From: Porphyrobacter sp.
GTDB taxonomy: Bacteria; Pseudomonadota; Alphaproteobacteria; Sphingomonadales; Sphingomonadaceae
Length of the DNA: 64,000 nt
Reading direction: 5' to 3'
NCBI GenBank assembly: GCA_016125555.1
Contig: WGLN01000003.1
Location: 1 to 64,000 of the forward strand
In this document: positions 1-11,411 of the stretch, piece after piece
Position numbering within the stretch: the stretch's first letter is position 1
Layout: each line of letters opens with the position of its first letter
Translations under genes and position numbers: made by a program
The notes under the pieces: model-generated
The model's database searches: none
What the model was told of the DNA's origin: nothing
Seen by the model: the letters and a program-made list of their open reading frames with translations, nothing else

Positions 1-3219
<3,219 letters not shown>

Positions 3220-3250
3220 GTCTCCGCCGTCTGGCTCGCGCAAGTCGATG

Positions 3251-3289
3251 AAACCCCTCCGGAGCCTGCCTTCGGAGGGGTTTCTTTTT
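3251..3289 (+). terminator. rho-independent terminator of rpoC
   Basis: An 11-bp perfect stem (AAACCCCTCCG / CGGAGGGGTTT) with a short loop is followed by a T-rich run ending at 3289. It starts 31 bases after the rpoC stop and closes the rpoBC transcription unit. Confidence 0.9.
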
Positions 3290-3377
3290 GCCATCGGCCA
3301 AAGACGCTATTGCAAATCACTCGCATCAATCTTAGCCTGTGCCCGTCCCTTCGGCATCCGGCACAAGCGAGGTTTTC

Positions 3378-3824
3378 ATGTCCCACGGCCGCTCTCCCGC
3401 CCCTTCCGCCCGCGCGCCCGAAACCATCGCCGCGCTTGCCGCGCCGCCGCGGGTCGAGGCGCTGGGGCCGATCGGCGGGCGCTTCGTCCATGCCCTGCGG
3501 CTGATCGCGCTGCACGAGCGCGTGGGCCGCGATCCCGTGCCCGAACTCGCCGCGCGGCTCGGGAATGTCGCCGTCGCCGCACGGGCGCTCGTGCTGGCCC
3601 AGGCGATTTCCGCGAGCTGGCCCGAGAACATCCACGTCAGCCGCTTCTGCTGCCGCTTGATGAGCCACGACGAGGCCACCATCGGCGCCTTCGTCGACGC
3701 CGCCGCCCGCGGGGACCGGGTGGGCTTCGAGGCGGCGCTGTCGGGTCTCCTGCGCCCCGATCGCATGCCGCGCCTCTGGGAAGGTGCGCTGGCGCTCGCC
3801 GCAGCGGAAATGCGCACCGCCTGA
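3378..3824 (+). CDS. hypothetical protein, small, helical and alanine-rich
   Basis: A 148-residue soluble protein starting MSHGRSPAP at an ATG preceded by AAGCGAGG. I do not recognise the family. After a proline/alanine-rich N-terminus the rest reads as helices (RVEALGPIGGRFVHALRLIA, then ALVLAQAISASWPENIHVSRFC). There is a CC pair near residue 93. It has no signal peptide, membrane segment or catalytic motif that I can see. Codon use resembles the neighbours, which supports real coding. A longer in-frame ATG at 3339 lacks a ribosome-binding site. It is separated from rpoC by a terminator, so it is probably transcribed from its own promoter. Confidence 0.7.
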   Translation: MSHGRSPAPSARAPETIAALAAPPRVEALGPIGGRFVHALRLIALHERVGRDPVPELAARLGNVAVAARALVLAQAISASWPENIHVSRFCCRLMSHDEATIGAFVDAAARGDRVGFEAALSGLLRPDRMPRLWEGALALAAAEMRTA

Positions 3825-3865
3825 TTTCCGCTCGCTCGGCCGCCGCCGACCGCTAAGGGGAGGGC

Positions 3866-4315
3866 ATGAGGAACCTCGCCCTTGCCGCCGCCTGCATGGC
3901 CTTGTTTGCCTGCGCCCCCGATCACGAGCCTTCCTCGCCCCCGGGGGCGGGCGCAGACGAGGGTGATGTGGAAAGCGAACCGCCGCTTGCACCCGTCGCC
4001 GACCTATCGGGCGAGTACCGTGTTGCAGGGATCGACGGCGCACCGCTCGACGCGCCTTTCGGCATTGCCGTGTCTGTCGTGGACAACCGCATTGCGCTCG
4101 ATGCGCCCTGCGGCACCTTCGCGTGGACCTACCGGATGCAGGACGCACGGCTGACGACGCAGCGCACTGGGCCGGCCGGCGACGGGTGCACGCAAGACAG
4201 CCCCGTCCGTGCCGCCGCAGCCGCGCTCGGCGCGGCGACCACCGCCGGGCGCGACGCCTCGAACGCCGTCGTTCTCTCGGGCGGAGGACACGCGCTCACG
4301 CTCTACTCGCAATAG
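3866..4315 (+). CDS. predicted lipoprotein with META/HslJ-like domain
   Basis: A 149-residue secreted lipoprotein. The N-terminus (MRNLALAAACMALFACAP) has a hydrophobic core and a lipobox LFAC, with the lipidated cysteine at residue 16. A proline/acid-rich linker follows. The folded part begins LSGEYRVAGIDGAPL and includes a glycine/asparagine-rich strand pattern and CGTFAWTYRM, which resembles the small beta domain of META/HslJ proteins that often sit in the cell envelope. That family link is my reading of the pattern and is not certain. AAGGGGAGGGC directly upstream is a good ribosome-binding site. Confidence 0.75.
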   Translation: MRNLALAAACMALFACAPDHEPSSPPGAGADEGDVESEPPLAPVADLSGEYRVAGIDGAPLDAPFGIAVSVVDNRIALDAPCGTFAWTYRMQDARLTTQRTGPAGDGCTQDSPVRAAAAALGAATTAGRDASNAVVLSGGGHALTLYSQ

Positions 4316-4341
4316 CGCGCAAGCCGCGCTAACGGGCGCCC

Positions 4342-5706
4342 ATGAGCACCGTCACCCGCTTCGCCCCCTCGCCCACCGGCCGGCTCCACGTCGGCAACAT
4401 CCGCACCGCGCTCCATAACTGGATGCTCGCGCGCAAGGCGGGTGGGCGCTTCATCCTGCGCATCGACGATACCGATGCGGCGCGCAGCCGCGAGGAATAT
4501 GTCGATGCCATCCGCGCCGACCTCACCTGGCTCGGCCTCGACTGGGACCGCGAGGAACGCCAGTCGGCGCGGCTGGATCGCTACGAGGTGGCCTTCGACG
4601 CGCTCAGGGCGGCAGGGCGGATCTATCCCTGCTACGAAAGCGCGCAGGAGCTCGAGGTGAAGCGCAAGATCGCGCTCTCGCGCGGGCTCCCGCCGATCTA
4701 CGACCGCGCCGCGCTCAAGCTCTCCGATGCGGAGCGCGCGGCGAAGGAGGCCGAGGGTATCCAGCCCCACTGGCGTTTCCTGCTCGACCACGCGGAGCCG
4801 ATCCGCTGGGAAGACGGCATCCGCGGCGCGCAGAAATTCGACGCCGCGCAGCTCTCCGATCCCGTCATCCGCCGCGCCGACGGCTCGTGGCTCTACATGA
4901 TGCCGAGCACCATCGACGACATCGACATGGGCGTGACACAGGTGCTGCGCGGCGAGGACCATGTTTCGAACACAGCCGTGCAAATCCAGATATTTACCGC
5001 ACTTCATGCTGCAGGCTTTGCTGCAACATCGGGTGCAGCAAAAGCGGTGCCCGATTTCGCGCACGAGGCGCTGCTGGTGGGGCGCGAGGGCAAGCTCTCG
5101 AAGCGGCTCGGCTCACTGGGCTGCGATGCCTTCCGGGAGCGCGGGATCGAGCCCGAATCCATCGTCGCGCTGCTGGCGCGGCTCGGCACGGCGCAGCCGG
5201 TCGAGCCGATTGCCGAGCGCGCCGTGCTCACCGACAGCTTCGATCTTTCGAGCTTCGGCCGCGCACCCGCGAAGTTCGACGAGGAGGACCTCGAGCGGCT
5301 CAATGCCGCGATCGTCCACCAGCTGCCCTTCGCTGCGGTGGCGGACCGCCTGCCCGAAGGCATGGACGAGGCCGGCTGGCACGCGATCCGCCCGAACCTC
5401 GCCCATGTCGGCGAGGCCGCAGACTGGTGGCGGCTCGTCACAGGACCCGTCGACCAGCCCGACTTCACCCCTGATGACCGCGCCTTTCTCGCCGAGGCGG
5501 CCGCGGCTCTCGATTGGAACGAGGACCCGTGGGGAACGCTGACCGCCGCGCTCAAGCAGAGCACCGGCCGCAAGGGCCGTTCGTTGTTCCTGCCGCTGCG
5601 CCAGGCGCTCACCGGCATGGACCACGGCCCCGACATGGGCGAACTCCTCCCTCTGATCGGCGAGGACGAGGCCCGCGCCCGGCTGACGCGCGCGGCGCAG
5701 GCCTGA
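4342..5706 (+). CDS. gltX: glutamyl-tRNA synthetase (second type, GltX2-like)
   Basis: Class I aminoacyl-tRNA synthetase that charges tRNA with glutamate. The HIGH-type motif is HVGN (residues 16-19, in APSPTGRLHVGN) and the KMSKS-type motif is KLSKR (from residue 251). The length of 454 residues fits the shorter alphaproteobacterial GltX2, which in some relatives charges tRNA-Gln for later amidation. Which tRNA this copy prefers cannot be read from the sequence. It is too long, and keeps the anticodon-binding region, to be the tRNA-queuosine modifier GluQRS. A patch at 4963-5046, just before KLSKR, uses unusually A/T-ending codons (ATA, TTT, GCA, AAA), unlike the rest of the gene. Confidence 0.93.
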   Translation: MSTVTRFAPSPTGRLHVGNIRTALHNWMLARKAGGRFILRIDDTDAARSREEYVDAIRADLTWLGLDWDREERQSARLDRYEVAFDALRAAGRIYPCYESAQELEVKRKIALSRGLPPIYDRAALKLSDAERAAKEAEGIQPHWRFLLDHAEPIRWEDGIRGAQKFDAAQLSDPVIRRADGSWLYMMPSTIDDIDMGVTQVLRGEDHVSNTAVQIQIFTALHAAGFAATSGAAKAVPDFAHEALLVGREGKLSKRLGSLGCDAFRERGIEPESIVALLARLGTAQPVEPIAERAVLTDSFDLSSFGRAPAKFDEEDLERLNAAIVHQLPFAAVADRLPEGMDEAGWHAIRPNLAHVGEAADWWRLVTGPVDQPDFTPDDRAFLAEAAAALDWNEDPWGTLTAALKQSTGRKGRSLFLPLRQALTGMDHGPDMGELLPLIGEDEARARLTRAAQA

Positions 5707-5805
5707 GCCCGGCCACGCGCCCGCGATTGCGGCGCGGCGCTTAGCCGCTATGACTGACGGCTGTCCCGGCGGGATCCGGGAGATATCAGGGGAGGGGGAC
5801 ATCCG

Positions 5806-6888
5806 ATGGGCCGCATGAGCCGCATTCTGCTGATACTCGCCGGGCTGGCGATTGCCGGTTTCGCGGTCTTCAAGCTGGTCCAGCGGCCGGTCACCATCGC
5901 GCTGCTCGAGCAAGTGATGGACGAGAATGTCGGGGCCGACCCCAGTGCGAAACTGCCCGATGGCCTCCATGTCTATGTCTGCGGCACTGGATCGCCGATC
6001 GCCGATCCGGACCGCGCCGGGGCATGCCTTGCGGTCGCCGCCGGCTCGCACAGGCTGATCTTCGACGTCGGATCGGGCAGCATGCGGGTGCTTGGGCGCA
6101 TGGGCTTTCCGATCGGCAGGACCGAGCGGCTTTTTCTCACCCACCTTCATTCCGACCATCTCGACGGGCTGGGCGAACTGATGGTGCAGAGCTGGGTGCC
6201 GGCCGCGCGCAGCCATCCGCTTCCCATGTCGGGCCCCCCGGGCACGATCGAAGTCGCCGATGGCTTCAACCGTGCCTATGCGATCGACGCGCGCTATCGC
6301 ACCGCGCACCACGGGCCCGCAGTGGCCAATCCTGCGGGCTACGGCCTCGCCGCCGACGAGATCGTCATTCCCGAGGGCAAGGACAGCGTGGTGGTGCTGC
6401 GCGACGGTGACCTCACCGTCACCGCCATCCGCGTCTCGCACGATCCGGTCAAGGATGCCTACGGCTACCGCATCGACTACAAGGGGCGCTCGGTCGCGCT
6501 AAGCGGCGACACCGCATTCGACCCCGCCTTCGCCAGGGCTGCGCAAGGGGTGGACGTGATCTTCCACGAGACGCTCGACGTCGAATTGGTCGGGATGATG
6601 CGCAAGGCCGCGCAGCGCAACGGTGCCGCTCCAATCGCCAAGGTGCTGTCCGACATCCCCGGCTATCACACCGATCCGGTCGACGCCGCGCGGATCGCCG
6701 CGCTCGCCAAGGCGCGGATGCTGGTGTTCTATCACATCATCCCGCCGCTGCCGGTGCCGGGCGCCGAGGCCATCTTCCTCGAGGGCACCGACAAGGCCTT
6801 TTCGGGCGATATCCGTCTGGGCCGGGACGGCGATCTGGTCAGCCTGCCGGCGGGGTCGAAAGCGATTGAGTATCGCAACGTTCTGTAA
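5806..6888 (+). CDS. membrane-anchored metallo-beta-lactamase-fold hydrolase (RNase Z/AtsA-like)
   Basis: A 360-residue protein with an N-terminal membrane anchor (hydrophobic residues about 5-25), so the enzyme domain is probably periplasmic. The zinc-binding motif HLHSDH is at residues 113-118. Other expected ligands are visible downstream: the histidine in VSHDPVKDAYGYRI, the aspartate in SGDTAFDP and the histidine in VFYHIIPPLP. The layout matches RNase Z/arylsulfatase-like MBL enzymes; the substrate is unknown. The start ATG follows a strong GGGGAGGGGG box. It is convergent with the acyltransferase gene at 6954. Confidence 0.85.
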   Translation: MGRMSRILLILAGLAIAGFAVFKLVQRPVTIALLEQVMDENVGADPSAKLPDGLHVYVCGTGSPIADPDRAGACLAVAAGSHRLIFDVGSGSMRVLGRMGFPIGRTERLFLTHLHSDHLDGLGELMVQSWVPAARSHPLPMSGPPGTIEVADGFNRAYAIDARYRTAHHGPAVANPAGYGLAADEIVIPEGKDSVVVLRDGDLTVTAIRVSHDPVKDAYGYRIDYKGRSVALSGDTAFDPAFARAAQGVDVIFHETLDVELVGMMRKAAQRNGAAPIAKVLSDIPGYHTDPVDAARIAALAKARMLVFYHIIPPLPVPGAEAIFLEGTDKAFSGDIRLGRDGDLVSLPAGSKAIEYRNVL

Positions 6889-6953
6889 GGGCGCAGATTC
6901 TGCCGTCGCCTCATGGGGCCGGGCGTTCCTCGACAAAACGCAAGTCCTCCCGC

Positions 6954-7550
6954 TCAATTTCCTTCAGGCGCCGCCTCGGCGGCCGGTCCGCGGACGATCC
7001 GTTGGCTGACGATCCGGGCAGGCGATCCTGCAATGATGCTCTTCGGGGGGAAATCCCCGCGCACGACCGAGCCCGCGGCGACAATGCAGCCATCGCCCAG
7101 CCGGGTGCCGGGCAAGACAACCGCGCGGGTCGCCAGCCAGACATCATTGCCGATGACGATGTCCGCTTCTGCCATCGGCTGGTCGGTGACCGGATGCCCG
7201 AGGTCGTGCCGGTAGGTGGCGGCCGTGAGCATCACTTCCGGGCCGAACAGCACGTCGTCGCCGATCACGATGCGACCCTTGCTCGGGCCGGCCCAGAGGT
7301 GGCAGCGCGAGCCGATCCGCACCCTCTGGCCGATAATGATGCGTTCCGCGTTCTGGAACACGGCGTCCGGGCTGATGTTGTAGGTTCCTGCGATCGTCAG
7401 CAGCCGCATCTGCGCGACATGCGTGTAATTGTAATAGTTCATGATCCTGACCAGGTGAAACCAGGCGCGCGGATCGAGCAGCGATGCTGCCAGGCGCACC
7501 GCCCGAGCCAGGCGCCCCGGGCTCTTCTTGCGAACCAGATCAGTGGACAT
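6954..7550 (-). CDS. left-handed beta-helix (hexapeptide) acyltransferase, WcaF/colanic-acid acetyltransferase type
   Basis: A 198-residue transferase. From about residue 65 it carries hexapeptide turns of the left-handed beta-helix (IIIGQRVRIGSRCHLWAG, IVIGDDVLFGPEVMLTAATY, IVIGNDVWLATRAVVLPGT, GCIVAAGSVVRGDFPPKSII). The histidine in TYRHDLGHP sits where the catalytic base of these enzymes lies, and GSPARIV is the usual exit from the helix. It should move an acetyl group from acetyl-CoA to a sugar hydroxyl. It is the last gene of a leftward polysaccharide operon, 39 bases after the FkbM gene, so it probably decorates the exported glycan. Confidence 0.88.
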   Translation of the reverse strand: MSTDLVRKKSPGRLARAVRLAASLLDPRAWFHLVRIMNYYNYTHVAQMRLLTIAGTYNISPDAVFQNAERIIIGQRVRIGSRCHLWAGPSKGRIVIGDDVLFGPEVMLTAATYRHDLGHPVTDQPMAEADIVIGNDVWLATRAVVLPGTRLGDGCIVAAGSVVRGDFPPKSIIAGSPARIVSQRIVRGPAAEAAPEGN

Positions 7551-7589
7551 GACGTTTCAACATGTCAGAAAGCGCTCATCCGCATTGCC

Positions 7590-8282
7590 TTAGTTGGCCC
7601 TCAGAATGAAGACGCAGTTCTCCTTGTCACGGCGTGCCAGAACGTAGCCTGACGCCTGCAGGGCCTTGGTCATACGCCTTACGCGAGAGATCGGGGCGGG
7701 CGAATCGAATTCGACGCACACGGTCCGCGGACGGATGTTGTTCTCGAGCATCCGGGTCAGGACCTGGCCCCAACTGCCTTCGATATCGATCTTGAGGACT
7801 TCGATATCGCGATGGCCAAGCTTCTCCATGATCGTCTTGATCGTATAGCATGGCGCCTCGAAATAGTCCGAGGTTCCGTGCAGATTGTCGATGAACCAGT
7901 TCGCATGGACGGGGTTGGCGGGTGAGTGAAAGCGCATGACTTCGTCGCGATCGAGCATGCCCCAGGGGTGGAAATGAACGCGTCCCCGGTTTTCACGATC
8001 CATGTAGGCGATCGATCCGGGGGTGGGATCGAAGCTGTGAACTTCCATGCCTTTTTCCTCGGCAAGTGCGAAATCGAACGTCGCGTCCAGCCCGACCCCA
8101 CCGCAATAGGCGACACTGCCCGCCGGCGTGTCGCTGGGCACCCACCAGGCAGCATGACCGACACCATAGCGATCGAATGCGAAACCTTTGCCGTCGACCT
8201 GCCCGTTCAACCAGGCCCGCGAGATGTGGCGCTCCAGTCGGCGCCAGCCGCCGCCAATGTATCGACTGATCCATGCGCGCAT
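7590..8282 (-). CDS. FkbM-family SAM-dependent methyltransferase
   Basis: A 230-residue methyltransferase. The SAM-binding region is YCGGVGLDATFDFALAE, followed by the acidic end of strand 2 in EVHSFDPTPGS. The FkbM signature VLKIDIEGSWGQVL lies around residues 155-170, followed by CVEFDSP. FkbM enzymes methylate sugar or polyketide hydroxyls. It starts 12 bases after the end of the fucosyltransferase gene and is followed by an acyltransferase, which suggests O-methylation of the same glycan. The acceptor sugar is an inference. Confidence 0.88.
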   Translation of the reverse strand: MRAWISRYIGGGWRRLERHISRAWLNGQVDGKGFAFDRYGVGHAAWWVPSDTPAGSVAYCGGVGLDATFDFALAEEKGMEVHSFDPTPGSIAYMDRENRGRVHFHPWGMLDRDEVMRFHSPANPVHANWFIDNLHGTSDYFEAPCYTIKTIMEKLGHRDIEVLKIDIEGSWGQVLTRMLENNIRPRTVCVEFDSPAPISRVRRMTKALQASGYVLARRDKENCVFILRAN

Positions 8283-8294
8283 GTCCGGTTGCCC

Positions 8295-9275
8295 TCAAAT
8301 TCGTGCTTGAAAGAACTGTTTGGCCCGTACCACCGGATCAAGGCGAGCGATGTCGACCTGCCGGTTGGGGGGGATGTGACCGATCAGTGATGCCGTGACC
8401 GAAAAGGTCGAATGGCGACTGTGAAGCAGCCAATCGCAGCGGGCCAGCGCCATCATGTCGGCAAGGGCGTTGCGGGCTTCCTCGATAGGATCGGCGAAGT
8501 CGTCGCTCGAAAAGTGCAGCGCGACGTCCGACTTGGACAGCGCCTTCTCGATGGTGACGACATTGGGAAAGCGCGCGAGAATCGCACTCTGGGCCGTTTC
8601 GCTGTCGGTGGCCAGAAAGATCGTCGCCTCCGGCATGGCGCGAGACAGGCGCTCGAGTTCGCGCATGATCCGATCGAGCGGCACTTTCCGGTCGGTAAAG
8701 CGGATGTGCACCCCGATCACCGGCTTGTCGAGCTTGGCGAACACCGCCTCGATCCGCTCGGTCACCTGCGGCACAGGTCGGAAGTAGCGATCAAGATAGG
8801 TTCGGGTGATCTCATCTAGGGAACGCCCGGCGAAGCGGGGATCGCGAGCGAGGCGGCCTGCCAGCCGCCGCAGCTTGGGAAGGTACGACCAGAAGACGCC
8901 CACTGTCTCGTTCGTTCCGGCACCCGAAAACGGAATGGACAGGCGGCGGTAAAGCAACGGATCCTGATGCCGATTGGGGAAGTCCCGACGGATCACGTCC
9001 ACCGGGTGTTCATGCAGCCGCCCCGACCACAGCGACGGCGCAACATCGGTTTCATGATCGAGTGCCGCCAGATCGCCCATCCACGAGGCATCGAACAATG
9101 CGGGATAGAGGTTTTCTCCCGGTGCCAGATACATGCCGTCGCGCCAGTCGATGAAGGGCGTGCGGCCGGTCAGATCCGCAAGCGCGAGGCCGGTGACAGC
9201 GGAGAGCATCCGGTTGCCAAGCCCGCCCTTGGCCTTGATTACCAAGGAAGAGCCGGTCGAAGTTTCTACGATCAT
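8295..9275 (-). CDS. NodZ-like fucosyltransferase
   Basis: A 326-residue glycosyltransferase. KAKGGLGNRMLSAVTGLALA near the N-terminus is the nucleotide-sugar loop typical of NodZ and related GDP-fucose transferases. GVHIRFTDRK at about residue 195 matches their HxR-type donor-binding motif, and LLHSRHSTFS lies near the C-terminus. NodZ of rhizobia adds L-fucose to the reducing end of Nod factors. Here the gene lies inside an exopolysaccharide export operon, so the acceptor is probably a repeat-unit sugar. No GDP-fucose biosynthesis gene is in this window. The exact sugar donated is inferred from the family. Confidence 0.82.
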   Translation of the reverse strand: MIVETSTGSSLVIKAKGGLGNRMLSAVTGLALADLTGRTPFIDWRDGMYLAPGENLYPALFDASWMGDLAALDHETDVAPSLWSGRLHEHPVDVIRRDFPNRHQDPLLYRRLSIPFSGAGTNETVGVFWSYLPKLRRLAGRLARDPRFAGRSLDEITRTYLDRYFRPVPQVTERIEAVFAKLDKPVIGVHIRFTDRKVPLDRIMRELERLSRAMPEATIFLATDSETAQSAILARFPNVVTIEKALSKSDVALHFSSDDFADPIEEARNALADMMALARCDWLLHSRHSTFSVTASLIGHIPPNRQVDIARLDPVVRAKQFFQARI

Positions 9276-9394
9276 CGCACACGCCCCGCATCTGGCATGC
9301 CTGCAGGCCTGTTCGAGCGAAAGCGAGAGCGAGACAAGTCGGAATCCTTCAGAAAAAAGCGGTGTTCGATCGAGCTGGGCGGGTGCAGGTCATC

Positions 9395-10438
9395 TTACAG
9401 CGGCACACCGCCGCGTTGCTCTAGCTGCGCCAACAGGCCGCGCTCTTTGTCATAGCCGTGCCACCACAAGCCAGGGCGACGTGCGGTGAAGTGGTAGGCT
9501 TTCTCTCGCGACTGCAGCTTGGGGATGCGGCGCCCCAGCAGGCGTCCGGCCAGGTATCGCTCGAGTGCCGCGATCCAGAACAGGGCCTTGCCGAGCTCTG
9601 CAGCAAGCGGCGACCAGTGAACGCGCATGAACTCCGTCGTTCCCGCTGCATGATACAGCATTCGCATCGGCGAAGACCCATCACCATGCCCCGCCGCGTG
9701 ATAGCCGCGCGCAGCGGCAATGCGCCAGAACCGGTGGCCCATCCGCGTGAGCCGATGGAACAGGTCCACTTCCTCGCAATAGAGGAAGTAGCGATCGTCC
9801 AGCCCCTTCGCCGCTTCCCAGGCTGACCTCGTGAACATCACGAAGCCGCCCATGAGCAGTTCGGCCTCGCTGTCTTGTTCGAGGCGTTCGGCCGGCAGTC
9901 TAGCTTCGGCGTAACGCCCCAGCGCAGCTTGTGCGAACGCGCCCAGCGAAGGCATCGGGATGGCATTGCCCGTATCCGGGCATCCTTGCGCATCCACCGT
10001 CACGCCTCCCCAGGCGGAAGCGCCCGGATAGGCCGCCACCCCCTCGAACAGCGCGTCTATCGCGCGCGGGAACAGCTTCATGTCGGGGTTGAGCAGTAGC
10101 AGGTAGCGACCACGCGCATGGCTCGCCAGGGCATTGTTGCCAGCGGCAAAGCCGATATTGCCGCGGCTTGGGATGATCCTGACCTCGGGAAAACGCTCTT
10201 GGACCAGCGCTTCGGTCGATCCGTCGCCATTGTCGATCAGCAGGATCTCGAAGCTCTGACGGGTGCAGGCGGGCGCGACCGAAGCGATGCAGGCCTCGAT
10301 CAGCCTCGCCGAGTTGTAGGCCACGACCAGCACCGAAAGATCGGGACCGCTGTCGCCGGTCTGCGCTGTGGGCGCGCTCTCCGGCTCAAGCGCGAAGGGC
10401 GGGCCCGGTGGGGCTGGCGCGTCGGTCATGTCGGTCAT
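9395..10438 (-). CDS. GT2 glycosyltransferase, rhamnosyltransferase-like
   Basis: A 347-residue family 2 glycosyltransferase. LSVLVVAYNSARLIEACIAS opens the GT-A fold, NIGFAAGNN and LLLLNPDM (the DxD position reads NPD, as in WbbL/RfbF-type rhamnosyltransferases) follow, and YFLYCEEVDLFHRL holds the acceptor-side acidic residues. The start is set by ATGA overlap (10435-10438) with the upstream glycosyltransferase. An alternative start 30 bases upstream would overlap more deeply. Product: it probably adds one sugar of the repeat unit at the cytoplasmic face of the inner membrane. Confidence 0.9.
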   Translation of the reverse strand: MTDMTDAPAPPGPPFALEPESAPTAQTGDSGPDLSVLVVAYNSARLIEACIASVAPACTRQSFEILLIDNGDGSTEALVQERFPEVRIIPSRGNIGFAAGNNALASHARGRYLLLLNPDMKLFPRAIDALFEGVAAYPGASAWGGVTVDAQGCPDTGNAIPMPSLGAFAQAALGRYAEARLPAERLEQDSEAELLMGGFVMFTRSAWEAAKGLDDRYFLYCEEVDLFHRLTRMGHRFWRIAAARGYHAAGHGDGSSPMRMLYHAAGTTEFMRVHWSPLAAELGKALFWIAALERYLAGRLLGRRIPKLQSREKAYHFTARRPGLWWHGYDKERGLLAQLEQRGGVPL

Positions 10439-11310
10439 GCCTCCCTTGCGGCGAGATCGCGCTCCCACACGATATCCTTCCGCCTGCGCTTTGCCAGTTG
10501 CACCCGCAAGCGCACGATCAACTTGATCGCAAGATAGATCGCCACATCGAGGGCACTCGCCCCATTGCGCAGCGCAGCGCCGAGGTCGCCGGGACGATTG
10601 GACCCCGTGTAGTGAGGGCTCGGATATTCGCGGAGCAGCTGCATATTGCCGAGCCGGCGGCGCGTTTCGACGCGGATCTGGTCGACCGCGCGGCGGGGGG
10701 GCGAAACCAGGAAATGGACGGGACGCCCATCGCCATCTTCCGATACGCTTCGGCGCTCGCTCTCCGTGAAGCGCGAATGGACCCAGATGTCATCGCCGAT
10801 GATCGGCGGAAAATCACCGATCCGCCGATAGGCCGCCTCCGACAGTCCGTAACAGCCCGATCCCACCAAGGCGCGTTTCACATAGGGCTGGGTAAGCCAC
10901 ACCCGGTAATAGGCGCTGGCCAGCCAGTTCGAGCGGGACAGGTCCATTTTGAGCGCCGGAGCGGCTGCCATCACGCCAGGTTCGCGGAGCACCCGCGCCG
11001 TGGCGGCAAGCGCCGCATAGCTGCACTGCACGTCCGCATCGAGATAGATCCTCGGGAAGTGAAGCGCTTCGCGGTTGGCGGCGTTCATGGCAGCTGTCTT
11101 CGATCCCACAGGCAGATCGAGCACGACCGCATCGGGAGCGGCTTCGCGGGCTTTCGTGACCGTTTCGTCGGTACAGCCGTTGGCGGCGACGATCACCTGC
11201 ATGGACCCGTCATCCGGCGCATCGGCGAGCAGCGCCTCGAGGCAGCGGCCGATGACCGCCGCCTCGTTATGAGCCGGGATGATCACCGAGAAGGCCAATG
11301 GTTCCTTCAT
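10435..11310 (-). CDS. GT2 glycosyltransferase
   Basis: A 291-residue GT-A glycosyltransferase beginning MKEPLAFSVIIPAHNEAAV. Motifs are VIVAANGCTDET, IYLDADVQC (DxD metal site) and PPIIGDDIWVHSRF (the ED/DD acceptor motif). The C-terminus has a short hydrophobic stretch and a basic tail (LRVQLAKRRRKD), fitting membrane association. I chose the ATG at 11310 because residues upstream of it do not belong to the GT fold. The longer reading would begin inside the end of wzc. The stop overlaps the next gene's ATG. Confidence 0.87.
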   Translation of the reverse strand: MKEPLAFSVIIPAHNEAAVIGRCLEALLADAPDDGSMQVIVAANGCTDETVTKAREAAPDAVVLDLPVGSKTAAMNAANREALHFPRIYLDADVQCSYAALAATARVLREPGVMAAAPALKMDLSRSNWLASAYYRVWLTQPYVKRALVGSGCYGLSEAAYRRIGDFPPIIGDDIWVHSRFTESERRSVSEDGDGRPVHFLVSPPRRAVDQIRVETRRRLGNMQLLREYPSPHYTGSNRPGDLGAALRNGASALDVAIYLAIKLIVRLRVQLAKRRRKDIVWERDLAAREA

Positions 11311-11411
11311 CTTTGCACAGTCGCCCGTGTTGGTCTGAACTTGGCTCGCCTCGGGGCCGGAATCGTTCTGCAGCGCCTCTCCGTGACAAGAAGCCCTGCC
11401 TGCCTGACAGG

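Noticed and set aside
4342..5706. Reading the gene as GluQRS, the tRNA-Asp modifying GluRS paralogue.
   Set aside because: At 454 residues it keeps the anticodon-binding region that GluQRS (about 300 residues) lacks, and has no GluQRS zinc cysteines.
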